Positions 8,575 through 18,190 of a stretch of 64,000 nucleotides of DNA are shown here, in pieces; the first letter of the stretch is position 1; every line of letters starts with the position of its first letter. The DNA lies in NCBI RefSeq assembly GCF_003367375.1, contig NZ_CP031416.1, forward strand, positions 1,557,501-1,621,500. The letters run 5' to 3'. Both the position numbers and the translations under genes were made by a program. Origin of the DNA: Gallaecimonas mangrovi (GTDB lineage Bacteria > Pseudomonadota > Gammaproteobacteria > Enterobacterales > Gallaecimonadaceae). Below the pieces are notes generated by a model. It saw only the letters and a program-made list of their open reading frames with translations, was not told the DNA's origin and ran no database searches.

Positions 8575-9527
8575 GGGCAAGGAACGCGGGAAAGAATGCG
8601 GTCCAGCACTTGCTCCATGGTCACGCCGCTGGCCTCAGCCTGGTAAGACAGCAACAAACGGTGGCGCAACACATTGGGCAGCAGGGCCTGCACGTCGTCA
8701 GGGGTTACAAAGTCGCGACCGGCAAGCCAGGCGCGGGCGCGGGCGCAGCGCTCAAGGGCGGCGGTGGCACGAGGGCTGGCACCATAGGCAAGCCAAGTGG
8801 CCAATTCGTCGTCAACCTTGGCTGGGTCGCGGGTTGCCATGATCAGCGCCACCATGTATTGCTCGACCGCTTCGGCTAGGTGCAGATTAAAAATTTCCCG
8901 GCGGGCGGTAAAAATATCCTGCTGGGTTAACGGCTCTACCGGCTGCGGTTTGTCGGCAATGGCTTCTTGACGATTCAAACGCAAAATAGCCATTTCGGTT
9001 TGTGCGTCGGGGTAATCGACCTGCACATGCATCAAGAAGCGGTCTAACTGCGCTTCAGGCAGCGGGTAGGTGCCTTCTTGCTCCAGCGGGTTTTGGGTTG
9101 CCATTACCAAAAACAGTTCAGGCAGCGGATAAGTGGTTTTACCAACGGTGATTTGCCGCTCGGCCATGGCTTCAAGCAATGCCGACTGCACCTTGGCCGG
9201 TGCACGGTTAATTTCATCAGCGAGCAACAAATTATGAAAAAGCGGCCCGGGCTGGAATGAAAATTCACCGGTTTCAGGGCGGTAAATATCGGTTCCGGTC
9301 AGGTCGGCTGGCAATAGGTCAGGGGTGAATTGCACCCGGTGGAAGTCAGCTTCCAACCCCTGCGATACGGCTTTAATGGCGCGGGTTTTAGCCAGCCCCG
9401 GCGGGCCTTCTACCAACAGGTGGCCATCAGCCAATAGGGCTATCAATAAATTCAAGGTTAGCTGGCTTTGGCCAACCACCTGCTTATCTAAGTGTGTACG
9501 TAGACGAGTAAATGCGGCGCGTGACAT
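8571..9527 (-). CDS. MoxR-family AAA+ ATPase
   Basis: 318 residues with Walker A GPPGLAKT near residue 41, Walker B LLADEINR near 100, sensor 1 in VMATQNPLEQEGTYPLPEAQ and a C-terminal lid domain. MoxR ATPases act as chaperones that insert cofactors or assemble VWA-containing complexes. This is the first gene of a six-gene minus-strand operon in which each gene overlaps the next by 4-8 bases (MoxR, DUF58, DUF4381, BatA, BatB/C, BatD). The ribosome site before ATG 9527 is weak. The 166-base gap to fadI contains the divergent promoters. Confidence 0.93.
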   Translation of the reverse strand: MSRAAFTRLRTHLDKQVVGQSQLTLNLLIALLADGHLLVEGPPGLAKTRAIKAVSQGLEADFHRVQFTPDLLPADLTGTDIYRPETGEFSFQPGPLFHNLLLADEINRAPAKVQSALLEAMAERQITVGKTTYPLPELFLVMATQNPLEQEGTYPLPEAQLDRFLMHVQVDYPDAQTEMAILRLNRQEAIADKPQPVEPLTQQDIFTARREIFNLHLAEAVEQYMVALIMATRDPAKVDDELATWLAYGASPRATAALERCARARAWLAGRDFVTPDDVQALLPNVLRHRLLLSYQAEASGVTMEQVLDRILSRVPCP

Positions 9528-9646
9528 GAAAATTCTGGTTATTCTCGAGTGTTGGCCTTGTTTTAACGGAAAACGCCAGCAAGGTCCACTTTGCTACCGT
9601 TAAGAGGCGTTTTCATTTTGAAAAGGAGTGGTTACAATCGGTCATT

Positions 9647-9663
9647 CACAGGTCTGACCTCTG
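9647..9663 (+). promoter_or_regulatory. FadR operator upstream of fadIJ
   Basis: CACAGGTCTGACCTCTG contains the perfect core GGTCnGACC of FadR sites and is a near-complete dyad centred at 9655, 31 bases before the fadI start. FadR represses beta-oxidation genes until acyl-CoA is present, which fits fadI and fadJ downstream. Confidence 0.72.
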
Positions 9664-9693
9664 TGATCACAGATAACGCAAAGAGAGGAAGGG

Positions 9694-11007
9694 ATGACGG
9701 CTAAAACCCAAAACCTAAAAACCGGAAACGGCGAGCGCATCGCGGTCGTAGCCGGTTTGCGTACACCGTTCGCCCGCCAGGCGACCTACTTTCATGGTGT
9801 ACCAGCATTGGATCTGGGAAAAATTGTGGTTAATGAGCTGCTGATGCGCAGCGAGCTTGACCCGACATTGGTTGACCAACTGGTTTTTGGCCAAGTGGTG
9901 CAAATGCCAGAGGCGCCCAATATCGCCAGGGAAATTGTGCTGGGCACCGGCATGAATGTGCATACCGATGCTTACAGTGTGTCTAGGGCCTGTGCGACGT
10001 CGTTTCAATCGACCGTCAATATCGTTGAATCTATTGTTTCTGGCACCGTTGATATCGGTATTGCTGGCGGCGCCGACTCTTCGTCCGTGTTGCCTGTAGG
10101 GGTGTCTAAAAATCTCGCCCGCGCCTTGGTGGATTTAACCAAAGCGAAAACTCTAAGCCAGCGCTTCGCCATTTTCCGTCGCCTGGGGCTGAAAGATTTG
10201 TTGCCGGTACCCCCTGCGGTTGCCGAGTATTCGACCGGCCTTTCCATGGGCGACACCGCCGAGCAGATGGCGAAAAGCCATGGCATTAGCCGCCTGGCGC
10301 AAGATGAGTTGGCTCATCGCTCCCATACCCTGGCGGCCAAAGCCTGGGCCGACGGCGTGTTGCGTGACGAGGTCATGGTCGCCCACGCTGAACCCTATAA
10401 GGGCTTCTTAGATAAAGACAATAACGTTCGCGAGAATTCCGATTTGGCGGGTTATGCCAAGTTGCGCCCGGCTTTTGATCGCAAGCATGGCACGGTAACC
10501 GCTGCTAATGCCACGCCGCTAACCGATGGGGCCTCAGCCATTATCTTGATGCGTGAGGGTAGGGCAAAAGAGCTTGGCTATCAGCCGCTTGGCTATATCC
10601 GTTCCTATGCTTTTGCTGCCATTGATGTTTGGGAAGACATGCTGATGGGACCGTCTTATGCCTCGCCCATCGCCCTGGACCGAGCGGGCATTAGCCTAAA
10701 AGATTTGGCGCTTATTGACATGCATGAAGCCTTTGCCGCCCAAACCCTGGCCAACGTTAAAATGTTTGCCTCTGATGCTTTCGCCAAGGAAAAGCTGGGG
10801 CGTGATAAAGCAACCGGGGAAATCGACATGGATAAGTTCAATGTGCTGGGTGGCTCCATTGCCTTTGGTCACCCCTTTGCGGCCACTGGCACTCGCATGA
10901 TCACCCAGACGCTGCGTGAGTTAAAACGCCGTGGTGGCGGCTTTGGGCTTACCACCGCTTGCGCTGCTGGTGGCTTGGGTGCTGCCATGGTTTTGGAGGC
11001 CGAATAA
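9694..11007 (+). CDS. fadI: 3-ketoacyl-CoA thiolase, FadI type
   Basis: 437 residues. Catalyses the thiolytic last step of beta-oxidation as the beta subunit of the FadI-FadJ complex. The acyl-accepting Cys100 is in [12 protein letters not shown]. The catalytic HEAF loop ([10 protein letters not shown]), [18 protein letters not shown] and the second Cys in [14 protein letters not shown] are all intact. The length matches E. coli FadI (436). AGAGAGGAAGGG precedes the ATG. The stop overlaps the fadJ start (TAATG), so the two are coupled. A FadR-like operator is just upstream. Confidence 0.96.
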   Translation: MTAKTQNLKTGNGERIAVVAGLRTPFARQATYFHGVPALDLGKIVVNELLMRSELDPTLVDQLVFGQVVQMPEAPNIAREIVLGTGMNVHTDAYSVSRACATSFQSTVNIVESIVSGTVDIGIAGGADSSSVLPVGVSKNLARALVDLTKAKTLSQRFAIFRRLGLKDLLPVPPAVAEYSTGLSMGDTAEQMAKSHGISRLAQDELAHRSHTLAAKAWADGVLRDEVMVAHAEPYKGFLDKDNNVRENSDLAGYAKLRPAFDRKHGTVTAANATPLTDGASAIILMREGRAKELGYQPLGYIRSYAFAAIDVWEDMLMGPSYASPIALDRAGISLKDLALIDMHEAFAAQTLANVKMFASDAFAKEKLGRDKATGEIDMDKFNVLGGSIAFGHPFAATGTRMITQTLRELKRRGGGFGLTTACAAGGLGAAMVLEAE

Positions 11008-13157
11008 TGACTGACAAAACATTTTCTTTAGAACGCCGGGAAGACGGTATTGGCATTATCCGTATGGATGTCCCTGGTGAAACCATGAACACCCTAAAAG
11101 CGGCCTTTGCGGACGAAATTCGCGCCATTTTAGAAGACGTTCGCCACGACCCGGCCATCAAAGGTTTGGTGCTGACCTCGGGCAAAGAGGGCTCTTTTAT
11201 CGCCGGTGCCGATATCGGCATGTTGGACCAATGTGAAACCAGCAGCGATGCCGCCGAGCTGGCGAAAGCGGGCCATGCCATCTGCGCTGAGATCGCAGAG
11301 CTAAAAATACCGGTTATCGCTGCTATTCATGGGCCTTGCTTAGGTGGTGGTCTGGAGCTGGCGATGGCGTGCCATGGCAGGGTTGTGAGTGACTGGGAGA
11401 AAACCGCCCTGGGGTTACCCGAAGTGCAGTTGGGGCTATTGCCTGGTTCTGGCGGTACCCAGCGGTTACCGCGCTTGGTGGGCATTCAAAAAGCGCTGGA
11501 TATGATGCTAACCGGCAAACAGCTTCGCCCCAAGCAGGCACTGAAAGCAGGGCTGGTTGATGATGTGGTGCCTAAGTCGGTGCTTTTAGAGGTTGCCGCT
11601 GCGTTGGCTCAAAAAGGCAAACCCAGCCATAACGCTAAAAAGTCATTGAAAGACAAACTCTTGGAAGATAACGGTGTTGGCCGTAATGTGGTGTTCGACC
11701 AAGCTCATAAAACCGTTATGCGCAAAACTGGCGGCCATTACCCGGCGCCGCTGAAAATACTTGAGTGCGTGCGTGTTGGGATGACCGACGGGATGGATGC
11801 CGGGCTGACGCTAGAGGCCAAAAGCTTTGGCGAGTTAGTGAAAACGCCCCAGAGCAAACAGCTGCGTGGCCTCTTTTTTGCCACTACCCAAATGAAGAAA
11901 GAGACAGGGGCCGACGGTGTTAAACCCAAGAAGGTGCATAAAGCTGCCGTGCTTGGTGGTGGATTGATGGGGGGCGGCATCGCCAATGTAACGGCGATAA
12001 AAGCGGGCATTCCTACTCGCATCAAAGATATTGGTGACCAAGGTATTAGCCACGCTCTTAAATACAGCTACGACCTTTTGATGAAGAAGGTTAAGCGCCG
12101 GCATCTGACCAAAGCTCAAGCCCAAAAGCAGATGATGATGCTAAGCGGTGATACCCAATATCGCGGCTTTCATGACGTGGATATTGTTGTTGAAGCCGTA
12201 TTTGAGGATTTAAATCTTAAGCATCAAATGGTTAAGGATGTTGAGGCAAATTGCAGCCCCGACACTATTTTTGCGTCTAACACCTCATCATTACCCATTG
12301 CGCAGATCGCACAAGCTGCAGAGCGCCCGGAAAATGTTATTGGTCTGCATTACTTTTCGCCCGTGGACAAAATGCCGCTGGCCGAAGTGATTGCTCACGA
12401 TAAGACCTCTGCACAAACCATTGCTACCACTGTTGCCTTTGCCCGTCGGCAGGGTAAAACCCCGATAGTGGTGAAAGACGGCGCTGGTTTTTATGTAAAC
12501 CGCATTCTGTGCCTTTATATGAGTGAGGCCGCTTATCTATTGATGGAAGGTGAGCCGGTTGAAAAACTGGATAAGGCCCTCAAAGATTTTGGTATGCCGG
12601 TTGGCCCCATGACGCTGTTAGACGAAGTGGGGATTGATGTTGGTGCTAAAATCGCCCCAATCTTAGAAAAGGAGCTGGGTGAGCGGTTTAAAACACCTGA
12701 AGCCTTTGACAAACTGCTTGCAGATGGCCGTAAGGGCAAGAAATCTCAAAAAGGTTTTTATCTGTATACCAATCAGCCTAAGTCTTGGAATCCGTTTAAG
12801 AAAGCGCCTAAAAAGCCGGTAGACGAGTCTGTTTACAAGGTGCTTGGGGTGACGCCTGCCAGCAAACTAGCTGCCGATGCCATGGTTGAGCGGACCATAA
12901 TGCAAATGCTCAACGAGGCGGCTCGGTGCTTGGATGAAGGCATTATCAATAATGCCCGTGATGGTGATATCGGTGCCATTTTTGGCATTGGTTTCCCTCC
13001 CTTCCTTGGTGGCCCTTTCCGTTATATGGATAGGCTGGGGGCCAAAGCTGTTGTTGGCAAGCTTAAAGCATTGGAAGAACGCTTTGGTGCCCGCTTTGCG
13101 CCCAGCCCGTTGTTGGTGCGGATGGCAGATGAGGGGACCGGCTTTTATCAAGACTAA
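11007..13157 (+). CDS. fadJ: Fatty acid oxidation complex alpha subunit FadJ
   Basis: 716 residues from the ATG that overlaps the fadI stop; a longer open frame upstream lies inside fadI. The N-terminal enoyl-CoA hydratase domain keeps both catalytic glutamates (E117 in [11 protein letters not shown]139 in [13 protein letters not shown]). The 3-hydroxyacyl-CoA dehydrogenase domain has the NAD motif [13 protein letters not shown] near residue 315 and [11 protein letters not shown] with its catalytic His. The C-terminal dehydrogenase domain is complete. FadJ length and the fadI-fadJ order distinguish it from FadB, which lies upstream of FadA. Terminated by a strong hairpin. Confidence 0.95.
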   Translation: MTDKTFSLERREDGIGIIRMDVPGETMNTLKAAFADEIRAILEDVRHDPAIKGLVLTSGKEGSFIAGADIGMLDQCETSSDAAELAKAGHAICAEIAELKIPVIAAIHGPCLGGGLELAMACHGRVVSDWEKTALGLPEVQLGLLPGSGGTQRLPRLVGIQKALDMMLTGKQLRPKQALKAGLVDDVVPKSVLLEVAAALAQKGKPSHNAKKSLKDKLLEDNGVGRNVVFDQAHKTVMRKTGGHYPAPLKILECVRVGMTDGMDAGLTLEAKSFGELVKTPQSKQLRGLFFATTQMKKETGADGVKPKKVHKAAVLGGGLMGGGIANVTAIKAGIPTRIKDIGDQGISHALKYSYDLLMKKVKRRHLTKAQAQKQMMMLSGDTQYRGFHDVDIVVEAVFEDLNLKHQMVKDVEANCSPDTIFASNTSSLPIAQIAQAAERPENVIGLHYFSPVDKMPLAEVIAHDKTSAQTIATTVAFARRQGKTPIVVKDGAGFYVNRILCLYMSEAAYLLMEGEPVEKLDKALKDFGMPVGPMTLLDEVGIDVGAKIAPILEKELGERFKTPEAFDKLLADGRKGKKSQKGFYLYTNQPKSWNPFKKAPKKPVDESVYKVLGVTPASKLAADAMVERTIMQMLNEAARCLDEGIINNARDGDIGAIFGIGFPPFLGGPFRYMDRLGAKAVVGKLKALEERFGARFAPSPLLVRMADEGTGFYQD

Positions 13158-13184
13158 AAAAAGGGGCTTCGAGCCCCTTTTTTG
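13156..13184 (+). terminator. Rho-independent terminator after fadJ
   Basis: A-run, GGGGCT/AGCCCC stem with a 3-base loop, then six T residues. The A and T runs can extend the stem. It begins within the fadJ stop codon. Confidence 0.92.
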
Positions 13185-13236
13185 TTCATAAAATCGACAC
13201 TATGGTATGCTAGACACCTCGTTTGGGAGACGCCTG

Positions 13237-13440
13237 ATGCCATTCTTGTTGTTACCTTTTATATCTTTGTCTTTTGCCTTTTTGTTTTATGTTGATGCCA
13301 TTAAAGGCGGCTTGGAGCCTAAACAATGGGCACTGGCAGGACTGCTATTGGGGCCTATCGCCTGGCCACTGTTGCAGGTTAAAAAGCAAATTTGGTTTCG
13401 GCAGGTTTGCGGTTATTCAGGCGTGTGGTTAAAAGCTTAA
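13237..13440 (+). CDS. Small membrane protein, unknown function
   Basis: 67 residues from ATG 13237, chosen because GGGAG lies nine bases upstream. An in-frame ATG at 13207 has no ribosome site. The sequence predicts two short membrane segments (MPFLLLPFISLSFAFLFYVD and WALAGLLLGPIAWPLL) followed by a basic tail with KKQIWFR. Similar small two-helix proteins are widespread in gammaproteobacteria, but I do not recognise a named family. It lies between two terminators, so it is probably its own transcription unit. Confidence 0.65.
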   Translation: MPFLLLPFISLSFAFLFYVDAIKGGLEPKQWALAGLLLGPIAWPLLQVKKQIWFRQVCGYSGVWLKA

Positions 13441-13445
13441 AAGAA

Positions 13446-13470
13446 AGGCGCTTAATTAAGCGCCTTTTTA
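13446..13470 (+). terminator. Rho-independent terminator after the small membrane gene
   Basis: AGGCGCTTAATTAAGCGCCT is a perfect 20-base palindrome followed by TTTT, six bases after the stop codon. Confidence 0.85.
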
Positions 13471-13600
13471 CTACTACGACCACCACCTATTTGCTGGTGT
13501 AACAACAATCGGTAGTGTCTCAAGTCCCTTTGGTAAGTGAACGTGCCGTTTTTTATTAAAGCCCCAAATGGCCCTTAATAACCTTTTTTTTAGACGTTCT

Positions 13601-13735
13601 TCACTGCGAGATGCGGTCATCAATCAGAATGACAGCAGTGCTATCGGTGGTTGTGGTAGTGGCACTGGTCGTTGTAGTCGCAGTGGTGGGGGACAGAATA
13701 TTGAGAACGGTGGTCAGTAAAGCAACACTAAACAT
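13601..13735 (-). CDS. Predicted 44-residue Thr-rich small protein
   Basis: The frame runs from ATG 13735 to TGA 13601. GGAG sits six bases before the ATG, and a sigma54-like promoter lies 53 bases upstream of it. The product starts with a hydrophobic stretch (MFSVALLTTVLNILSPT), continues with a run of Thr/Ala/Ser (about 14 Thr in 20 residues) and ends acidic and polar (VILIDDRISQ). Transcription is in the same direction as the GGDEF/EAL gene whose stop is 74 bases upstream. No family is recognised. An imperfect inverted repeat (TTATTAA/TTAATAA, 13555-13580) follows the stop, but its T run is on the other strand. It could instead be part of a small RNA. Confidence 0.42.
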   Translation of the reverse strand: MFSVALLTTVLNILSPTTATTTTSATTTTTDSTAVILIDDRISQ

Positions 13736-13787
13736 GTATGTCTCCAAAATCAGTTGTTTATTGGCAGATGTCTAACTTCTTTGCTAA

Positions 13788-13804
13788 AGCAGATATCGTG
13801 CCAA
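13788..13804 (-). promoter_or_regulatory. Candidate sigma54 (-24/-12) promoter
   Basis: On the minus strand TTGGCACGATATCTGCT matches the consensus YTGGCACGrnnnTTGCW at all but one informative position. GG and GC are 12 bases apart, as RpoN requires. The predicted start near 13777 gives a leader of about 42 bases to the small ORF at 13735. It begins only five bases after the GGDEF/EAL stop codon. Confidence 0.6.
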
Positions 13805-13808
13805 TGTC

Positions 13809-16800
13809 TTAACGTTTTAGGTCCACTACATCAGCTGGTCCCAGTAGGCCACCTCTGTTATTGAGCTTTTGCTCAAATTCATCGGCAGGCATAGGTTTAC
13901 CAAATAAGAAGCCTTGACAGGTAGGGCATTGCAAGGCCTTCAGCTCCGTTAATTGCTCTATGGTTTCCACCCCTTCAGCAACCACGTGTAAGCCCAGTGT
14001 TCTGGCAAGATGGATGATACCCTCTGTTAAACTTCTAGCACTTTCATCAGTCGTCAAATCCTTGACAAAAATGCGGTCAATTTTGATACAGGTGACGGGA
14101 AATTGGCGGAGGTTTGAAAGGGAAGAATAGCCAGTTCCAAAATCATCCATTGCCAACGTAATGCCTCGCTCTCGCATGCGGTTCATCGTAGCGATAGCTC
14201 GCTTGGGGTCCTCCATCATGGCGCCTTCAGTGATTTCAAGCTCCAAAATATGAGTGGGTAGGCCAGTACGAACCAATACATCGTCAATCACACTAATAAG
14301 ATCGCTATGCCTAAATTGCCTGGCCGAGAGATTAATGGCTATGCGGCCTGGAAACATGCCTTGGTCATACCATTTTTTCACTTGCTGGCAACTGGCTTCC
14401 ATAACCCAATTTCCCACTTCGATAATCAGACCGCTTTCTTCTGCTACGGGGATAAATTCAACGGGAGAGATATAACCACCCTTGCCATCGGGTAGTCGTA
14501 ACAGCGCTTCAGCACCATTACAGCGACTGGTTTGAGTATCTACTTTCGGCTGATAGTAAACCTCAAACAAGTTTTCCCTAAGTGCCTTTCTGATGCGATT
14601 CTCAATGGCTAAGCGGGCATTAGCTTGCTCGTTCATTGACGATGAGAAAAATTGACAGCTTTTATTATCTTCATGCTTAGCGTGATACATGGCCGCATCC
14701 GCGTTGCGAAGCAGATACTCTGGTGTAGCGCCGTCATCAGGGTAAATCACAGCCCCAATAGCGCATGACATGTTTAGCTCCTCCCCTTCGATATGAATGG
14801 GTTGTGAGAGCTGCTGGTGCATGTCGATCGCAAGTCGCGTTACTTCATCAAGCTTGGTTGCATTTTCAATGAGCACGGCAAACTCGTCTCCACCCAATCG
14901 ATAGAGGGTATGATAGCTTTGCATGGATTTATTTAATCTGGCAGAGGCCTCTATCAGTAGTCTGTCGCCAAATTGATGGCCCAGTGAATCGTTTATTTGT
15001 TTAAAGTTATTAAGATCTAAAACCAATAGTGCAAAAGGTTGGGCTTTTCTTACCAAGCTTGCCAGTGTGCTCATGAACAGGCTACGGTTCGGCAGACTAG
15101 TTAGGGTATCGGTATTTGTTAATCGCTCAAGTTCTCTTTCCTTTTCTTTTCGTTCTGAAATGTCAGAAAAAACAGCAACGTAGTTAAAGTCATCCTTTTC
15201 TTCATCAAAGACCTTATCGATGGTGATATCGATAGGATAGATTTCACCATTTTGGCGCTGAGCCTCTATTTCATCATGCCAGCGGCCATAGCGATCTAAA
15301 GTTAATTTTACTTGTTCTAAAAAACTACTGTTATAAAGTGAAAAATACCAAGGCTTTCCGATAGCTTGCTCTTTTCCAATTCCCGTTATCTGTACAAAAG
15401 AGTCATTTACTTCTTGAATAATGAAATCAGGTGTCACTATACAAATTGCATCTGATATATTGGTAAAGCAACGCGCTAAAAGTTTCAACATCTCTTCTGT
15501 TTTCTTTAAATGAGAGATGTTTTTTAACGTGCCTGTTATACGCAGTGGCAAGCCATTGTCGTCGTATTCGACCACACGGCCGCGGTCAAGGATCCAGAGC
15601 CAGTGCCCATTTTTGTCCTGGACGCGATAAGCAACCTCAAACTCTTCTTGATTGCCTTCAAGGCAAGCTTCTAACGCTGATTTTACCCTTGGTAAGTCAT
15701 TTTTATAGATATTGTTTCTTTCGTCTTTACCACGAAAACCATCATTGGGTAGTAGCAGTGTATTCCATATATTGGAACGGTAAATATTACCAGACTTGAT
15801 ATCCCAGTCCCAAAGTTCATCACCACTTCCCCAAAGGGCTAGCTTAAGACGTTCTTCACTTTCTAATATTTTTGCATGTTGTTTCCTTCTATTATTTATA
15901 TTGGAGGCAATCAACATGAAAACTGACAGTAAAAATAAAGAGTAAATAAAAAATGCAGTAGTACTTTGCCACCAGGGAGGTAAAATATTTATTTTGTAAA
16001 CAGGGGAGTTAGCAACGACAACGTTATTATCCAATGCCCGAAATTTAAGGTAATGAACTCCCGACTCTAAGTTGCTTAAAGTAAGTGAGTTAAAACCATC
16101 AAAGTGATACCAGTCTTGACCATAACTAGATAAATTGTATTGAATTTTTACTTTGTCTGGATAAGGGTAATTTAAAAGGGCGATGCTAAATGTAAAAGGA
16201 TATTGATAACGTTCTAACTGTAGATGATGCTTCTTATTTAATACGCTGAGTAATGACGGATTATCTTTATTGTATATCTTTAGATTTGATACTAATAAAT
16301 GGCCGCCATCTATACTTTTATTCAGTTTTTTTAAACTGATTTTTGATATGCCTTTTATTCCACCAAAATAAACATTGTCTTTTGAGTCATCTGTGACAGA
16401 GTTTGCAACATATTCTTTTAGTAACGGATATCGGGAGTCAAAGAACTTGATTGCCTTAAATTTATTCCCATCTTTTAAGTAAACTCTTAATCCTTTGGAT
16501 GTCGATGTAAATAAATAAGTATCTTTTTCTGAATGTATTGATGTTAAAGCATAAAGATCTTCACTATCATTTAAATCCAGGGAGCTAATTTTTTTACCAT
16601 TTGAATTTATTACTGAACCGCGCTTGGAGAAGAAAATTAAATTATTTTTTATCAATGCATATTCTTTGACAAGTTCATTTGATAGTTTTTCTGGGTTGTT
16701 TCCATGTATATCAAATCTACAAAGTCCATTTTCACCGCCTATAAATATTTTTTTTGAAAAAAACTTTATAAAGTTGACGAAGCCAAAATCGCATGAGCTA

Positions 16801-18092
16801 GACAGGTGGAGTTTTTCTATTCTTCCACTTTCTATTTCGAATAGCTGCCTTTTTTCATCGATGAATTTCCAATTATCACTCCAGTCAGCATCAATTATAT
16901 AGTTTTTAAAATGATAAGTTTCGCTTGAGTGACTCTCGTTTAATAGTTGAATTTCATTTTGTTTCGAAATTAAAATGCTGCTTTCATTTGAAAAAACAGA
17001 AAAAAAGTCATGGGATTTAGATTTTTCTATCTGCCGCGTTTTAAGGTTATATTTGTAAAGGTAATTTTCATTATCAATAATATACAGTGTATTATTCAGC
17101 TTGGCGAGATAAGTAATATAAACTTGTTTTCCTAGGTTGGGTAGTAATATATTTTTCAATGAAGCTGGGTATTTATGGTATTCTTTCAATCCTTCAGCAT
17201 GGGTAGCAATAAAAAAATAGTTGTTTATAGATAATAATGCCCATACTTTACCATCAAAAACCTTTGATTCATTATGATTTTTTTCTTTTTCAAAAAGACC
17301 TTTGTTTTTTGCGATTATTAAATTTCCGTCTTTTAAGAAAAAATCATTTACACTACCTGATGATAATTTTTTCACTAATAAAAGTTCGGGAGTTAGTTTG
17401 AAAAGCCCTTCATCTGATGCTATATAAATATAGTTATTGTATTTTTTTATTTTATTTATCTTTTTCCCGAACTCTTCTGTTGATTTAACTACATGATAAT
17501 CTAGTGTTTCTTCGATAAGACCATTGCGAAAACTTCCTAAAAGGATAGATTTTTCACCTGTATATATTGATTTTATTTGATTTTTATCTGACTTTAGGGT
17601 CTTTGTTTTATCTTTTTCGTTATATAGCCAAAGACCACTGTCTGTAGAGATAAGAACATAACCTTTACCTAAAGAATGAATCGACCAGATAGTTTCATTG
17701 CGAAAGCTGTTTACAATTGAGAATGTCGATTCATTTATAGTTTTTGATATCAATCCACGTTGGGTGCCTGCCCAGATGGTACCTGCTTCATCAACGGATA
17801 TATTCCTGATGTAATGTGATACGTCGTCATTACTGCGGTATAAATCAAACTTTTTTAATGAGACCCCATCAAAACGATACAAGCCACCGGCTGTTGCCAG
17901 CCAATAATACCCTTGTTGATCCTTCTTGATATCGAATACTGATAGCTGAGATAAGCCATTGCTTTTGTTGATGGTCTTGTAGAGGTAGTAGTCGGAAGCG
18001 GGTGCATCGTCAGCGAAGGCTTTGACGCAGGGAAGGGCGGTAAGCAAAAGCAAATAGCATACGCTGGCAAGTAACGAGGCGATGCGTAACAT
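13809..18092 (-). CDS. Periplasmic-propeller sensor with PAS, GGDEF and EAL domains
   Basis: 1427 residues. A signal peptide (MLRIASLLASVCYLLLLTALP) leads into a two-component-regulator-type beta-propeller of about 600 residues; the first blade reads GLSQLSVFDIKKDQQGYYWL. A Y_Y_Y-like domain lies near 630-700 (NLSSYGQDWYHFDGF), a membrane helix near 705-727, and two PAS/PAC domains near 745-995. GGDEF (GGDEF at 1067-1071, intact) precedes EAL (EALLRLP at 1195, with DDFGTGYSSL and VAEGVE present). Both diguanylate cyclase and c-di-GMP phosphodiesterase motifs look catalytically complete. The propeller half is strikingly AT-rich, while the enzymatic half matches the chromosome. The start has only GGA as ribosome site. 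The ligand is unknown. Confidence 0.9.
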   Translation of the reverse strand: MLRIASLLASVCYLLLLTALPCVKAFADDAPASDYYLYKTINKSNGLSQLSVFDIKKDQQGYYWLATAGGLYRFDGVSLKKFDLYRSNDDVSHYIRNISVDEAGTIWAGTQRGLISKTINESTFSIVNSFRNETIWSIHSLGKGYVLISTDSGLWLYNEKDKTKTLKSDKNQIKSIYTGEKSILLGSFRNGLIEETLDYHVVKSTEEFGKKINKIKKYNNYIYIASDEGLFKLTPELLLVKKLSSGSVNDFFLKDGNLIIAKNKGLFEKEKNHNESKVFDGKVWALLSINNYFFIATHAEGLKEYHKYPASLKNILLPNLGKQVYITYLAKLNNTLYIIDNENYLYKYNLKTRQIEKSKSHDFFSVFSNESSILISKQNEIQLLNESHSSETYHFKNYIIDADWSDNWKFIDEKRQLFEIESGRIEKLHLSSSCDFGFVNFIKFFSKKIFIGGENGLCRFDIHGNNPEKLSNELVKEYALIKNNLIFFSKRGSVINSNGKKISSLDLNDSEDLYALTSIHSEKDTYLFTSTSKGLRVYLKDGNKFKAIKFFDSRYPLLKEYVANSVTDDSKDNVYFGGIKGISKISLKKLNKSIDGGHLLVSNLKIYNKDNPSLLSVLNKKHHLQLERYQYPFTFSIALLNYPYPDKVKIQYNLSSYGQDWYHFDGFNSLTLSNLESGVHYLKFRALDNNVVVANSPVYKINILPPWWQSTTAFFIYSLFLLSVFMLIASNINNRRKQHAKILESEERLKLALWGSGDELWDWDIKSGNIYRSNIWNTLLLPNDGFRGKDERNNIYKNDLPRVKSALEACLEGNQEEFEVAYRVQDKNGHWLWILDRGRVVEYDDNGLPLRITGTLKNISHLKKTEEMLKLLARCFTNISDAICIVTPDFIIQEVNDSFVQITGIGKEQAIGKPWYFSLYNSSFLEQVKLTLDRYGRWHDEIEAQRQNGEIYPIDITIDKVFDEEKDDFNYVAVFSDISERKEKERELERLTNTDTLTSLPNRSLFMSTLASLVRKAQPFALLVLDLNNFKQINDSLGHQFGDRLLIEASARLNKSMQSYHTLYRLGGDEFAVLIENATKLDEVTRLAIDMHQQLSQPIHIEGEELNMSCAIGAVIYPDDGATPEYLLRNADAAMYHAKHEDNKSCQFFSSSMNEQANARLAIENRIRKALRENLFEVYYQPKVDTQTSRCNGAEALLRLPDGKGGYISPVEFIPVAEESGLIIEVGNWVMEASCQQVKKWYDQGMFPGRIAINLSARQFRHSDLISVIDDVLVRTGLPTHILELEITEGAMMEDPKRAIATMNRMRERGITLAMDDFGTGYSSLSNLRQFPVTCIKIDRIFVKDLTTDESARSLTEGIIHLARTLGLHVVAEGVETIEQLTELKALQCPTCQGFLFGKPMPADEFEQKLNNRGGLLGPADVVDLKR

Positions 18093-18138
18093 TCTAGGTT
18101 CCGATGCAAGGCATTTTTTTAGTTTAGAAGACCTTTAT

Positions 18139-18159
18139 AACTCTTTACATCAAAGAGTT
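18139..18159. promoter_or_regulatory. Perfect 8-bp dyad upstream of the GGDEF/EAL gene
   Basis: AACTCTTT and AAAGAGTT flank a 5-base spacer, 47-67 bases before the start codon. On the minus strand the dyad is immediately followed by TATAAA. An operator is likelier than a terminator, because no T run follows on that strand. Confidence 0.4.
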
Positions 18160-18190
18160 AAATGCGCTTTGTCGACATTTTCCTACATAT

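Noticed and set aside
13555-13590. Inverted repeat TTATTAA/TTAATAA as terminator of the 44-codon ORF
   Set aside because: The T run follows on the plus strand, not on the strand of the ORF, and the inner stem is mismatched.
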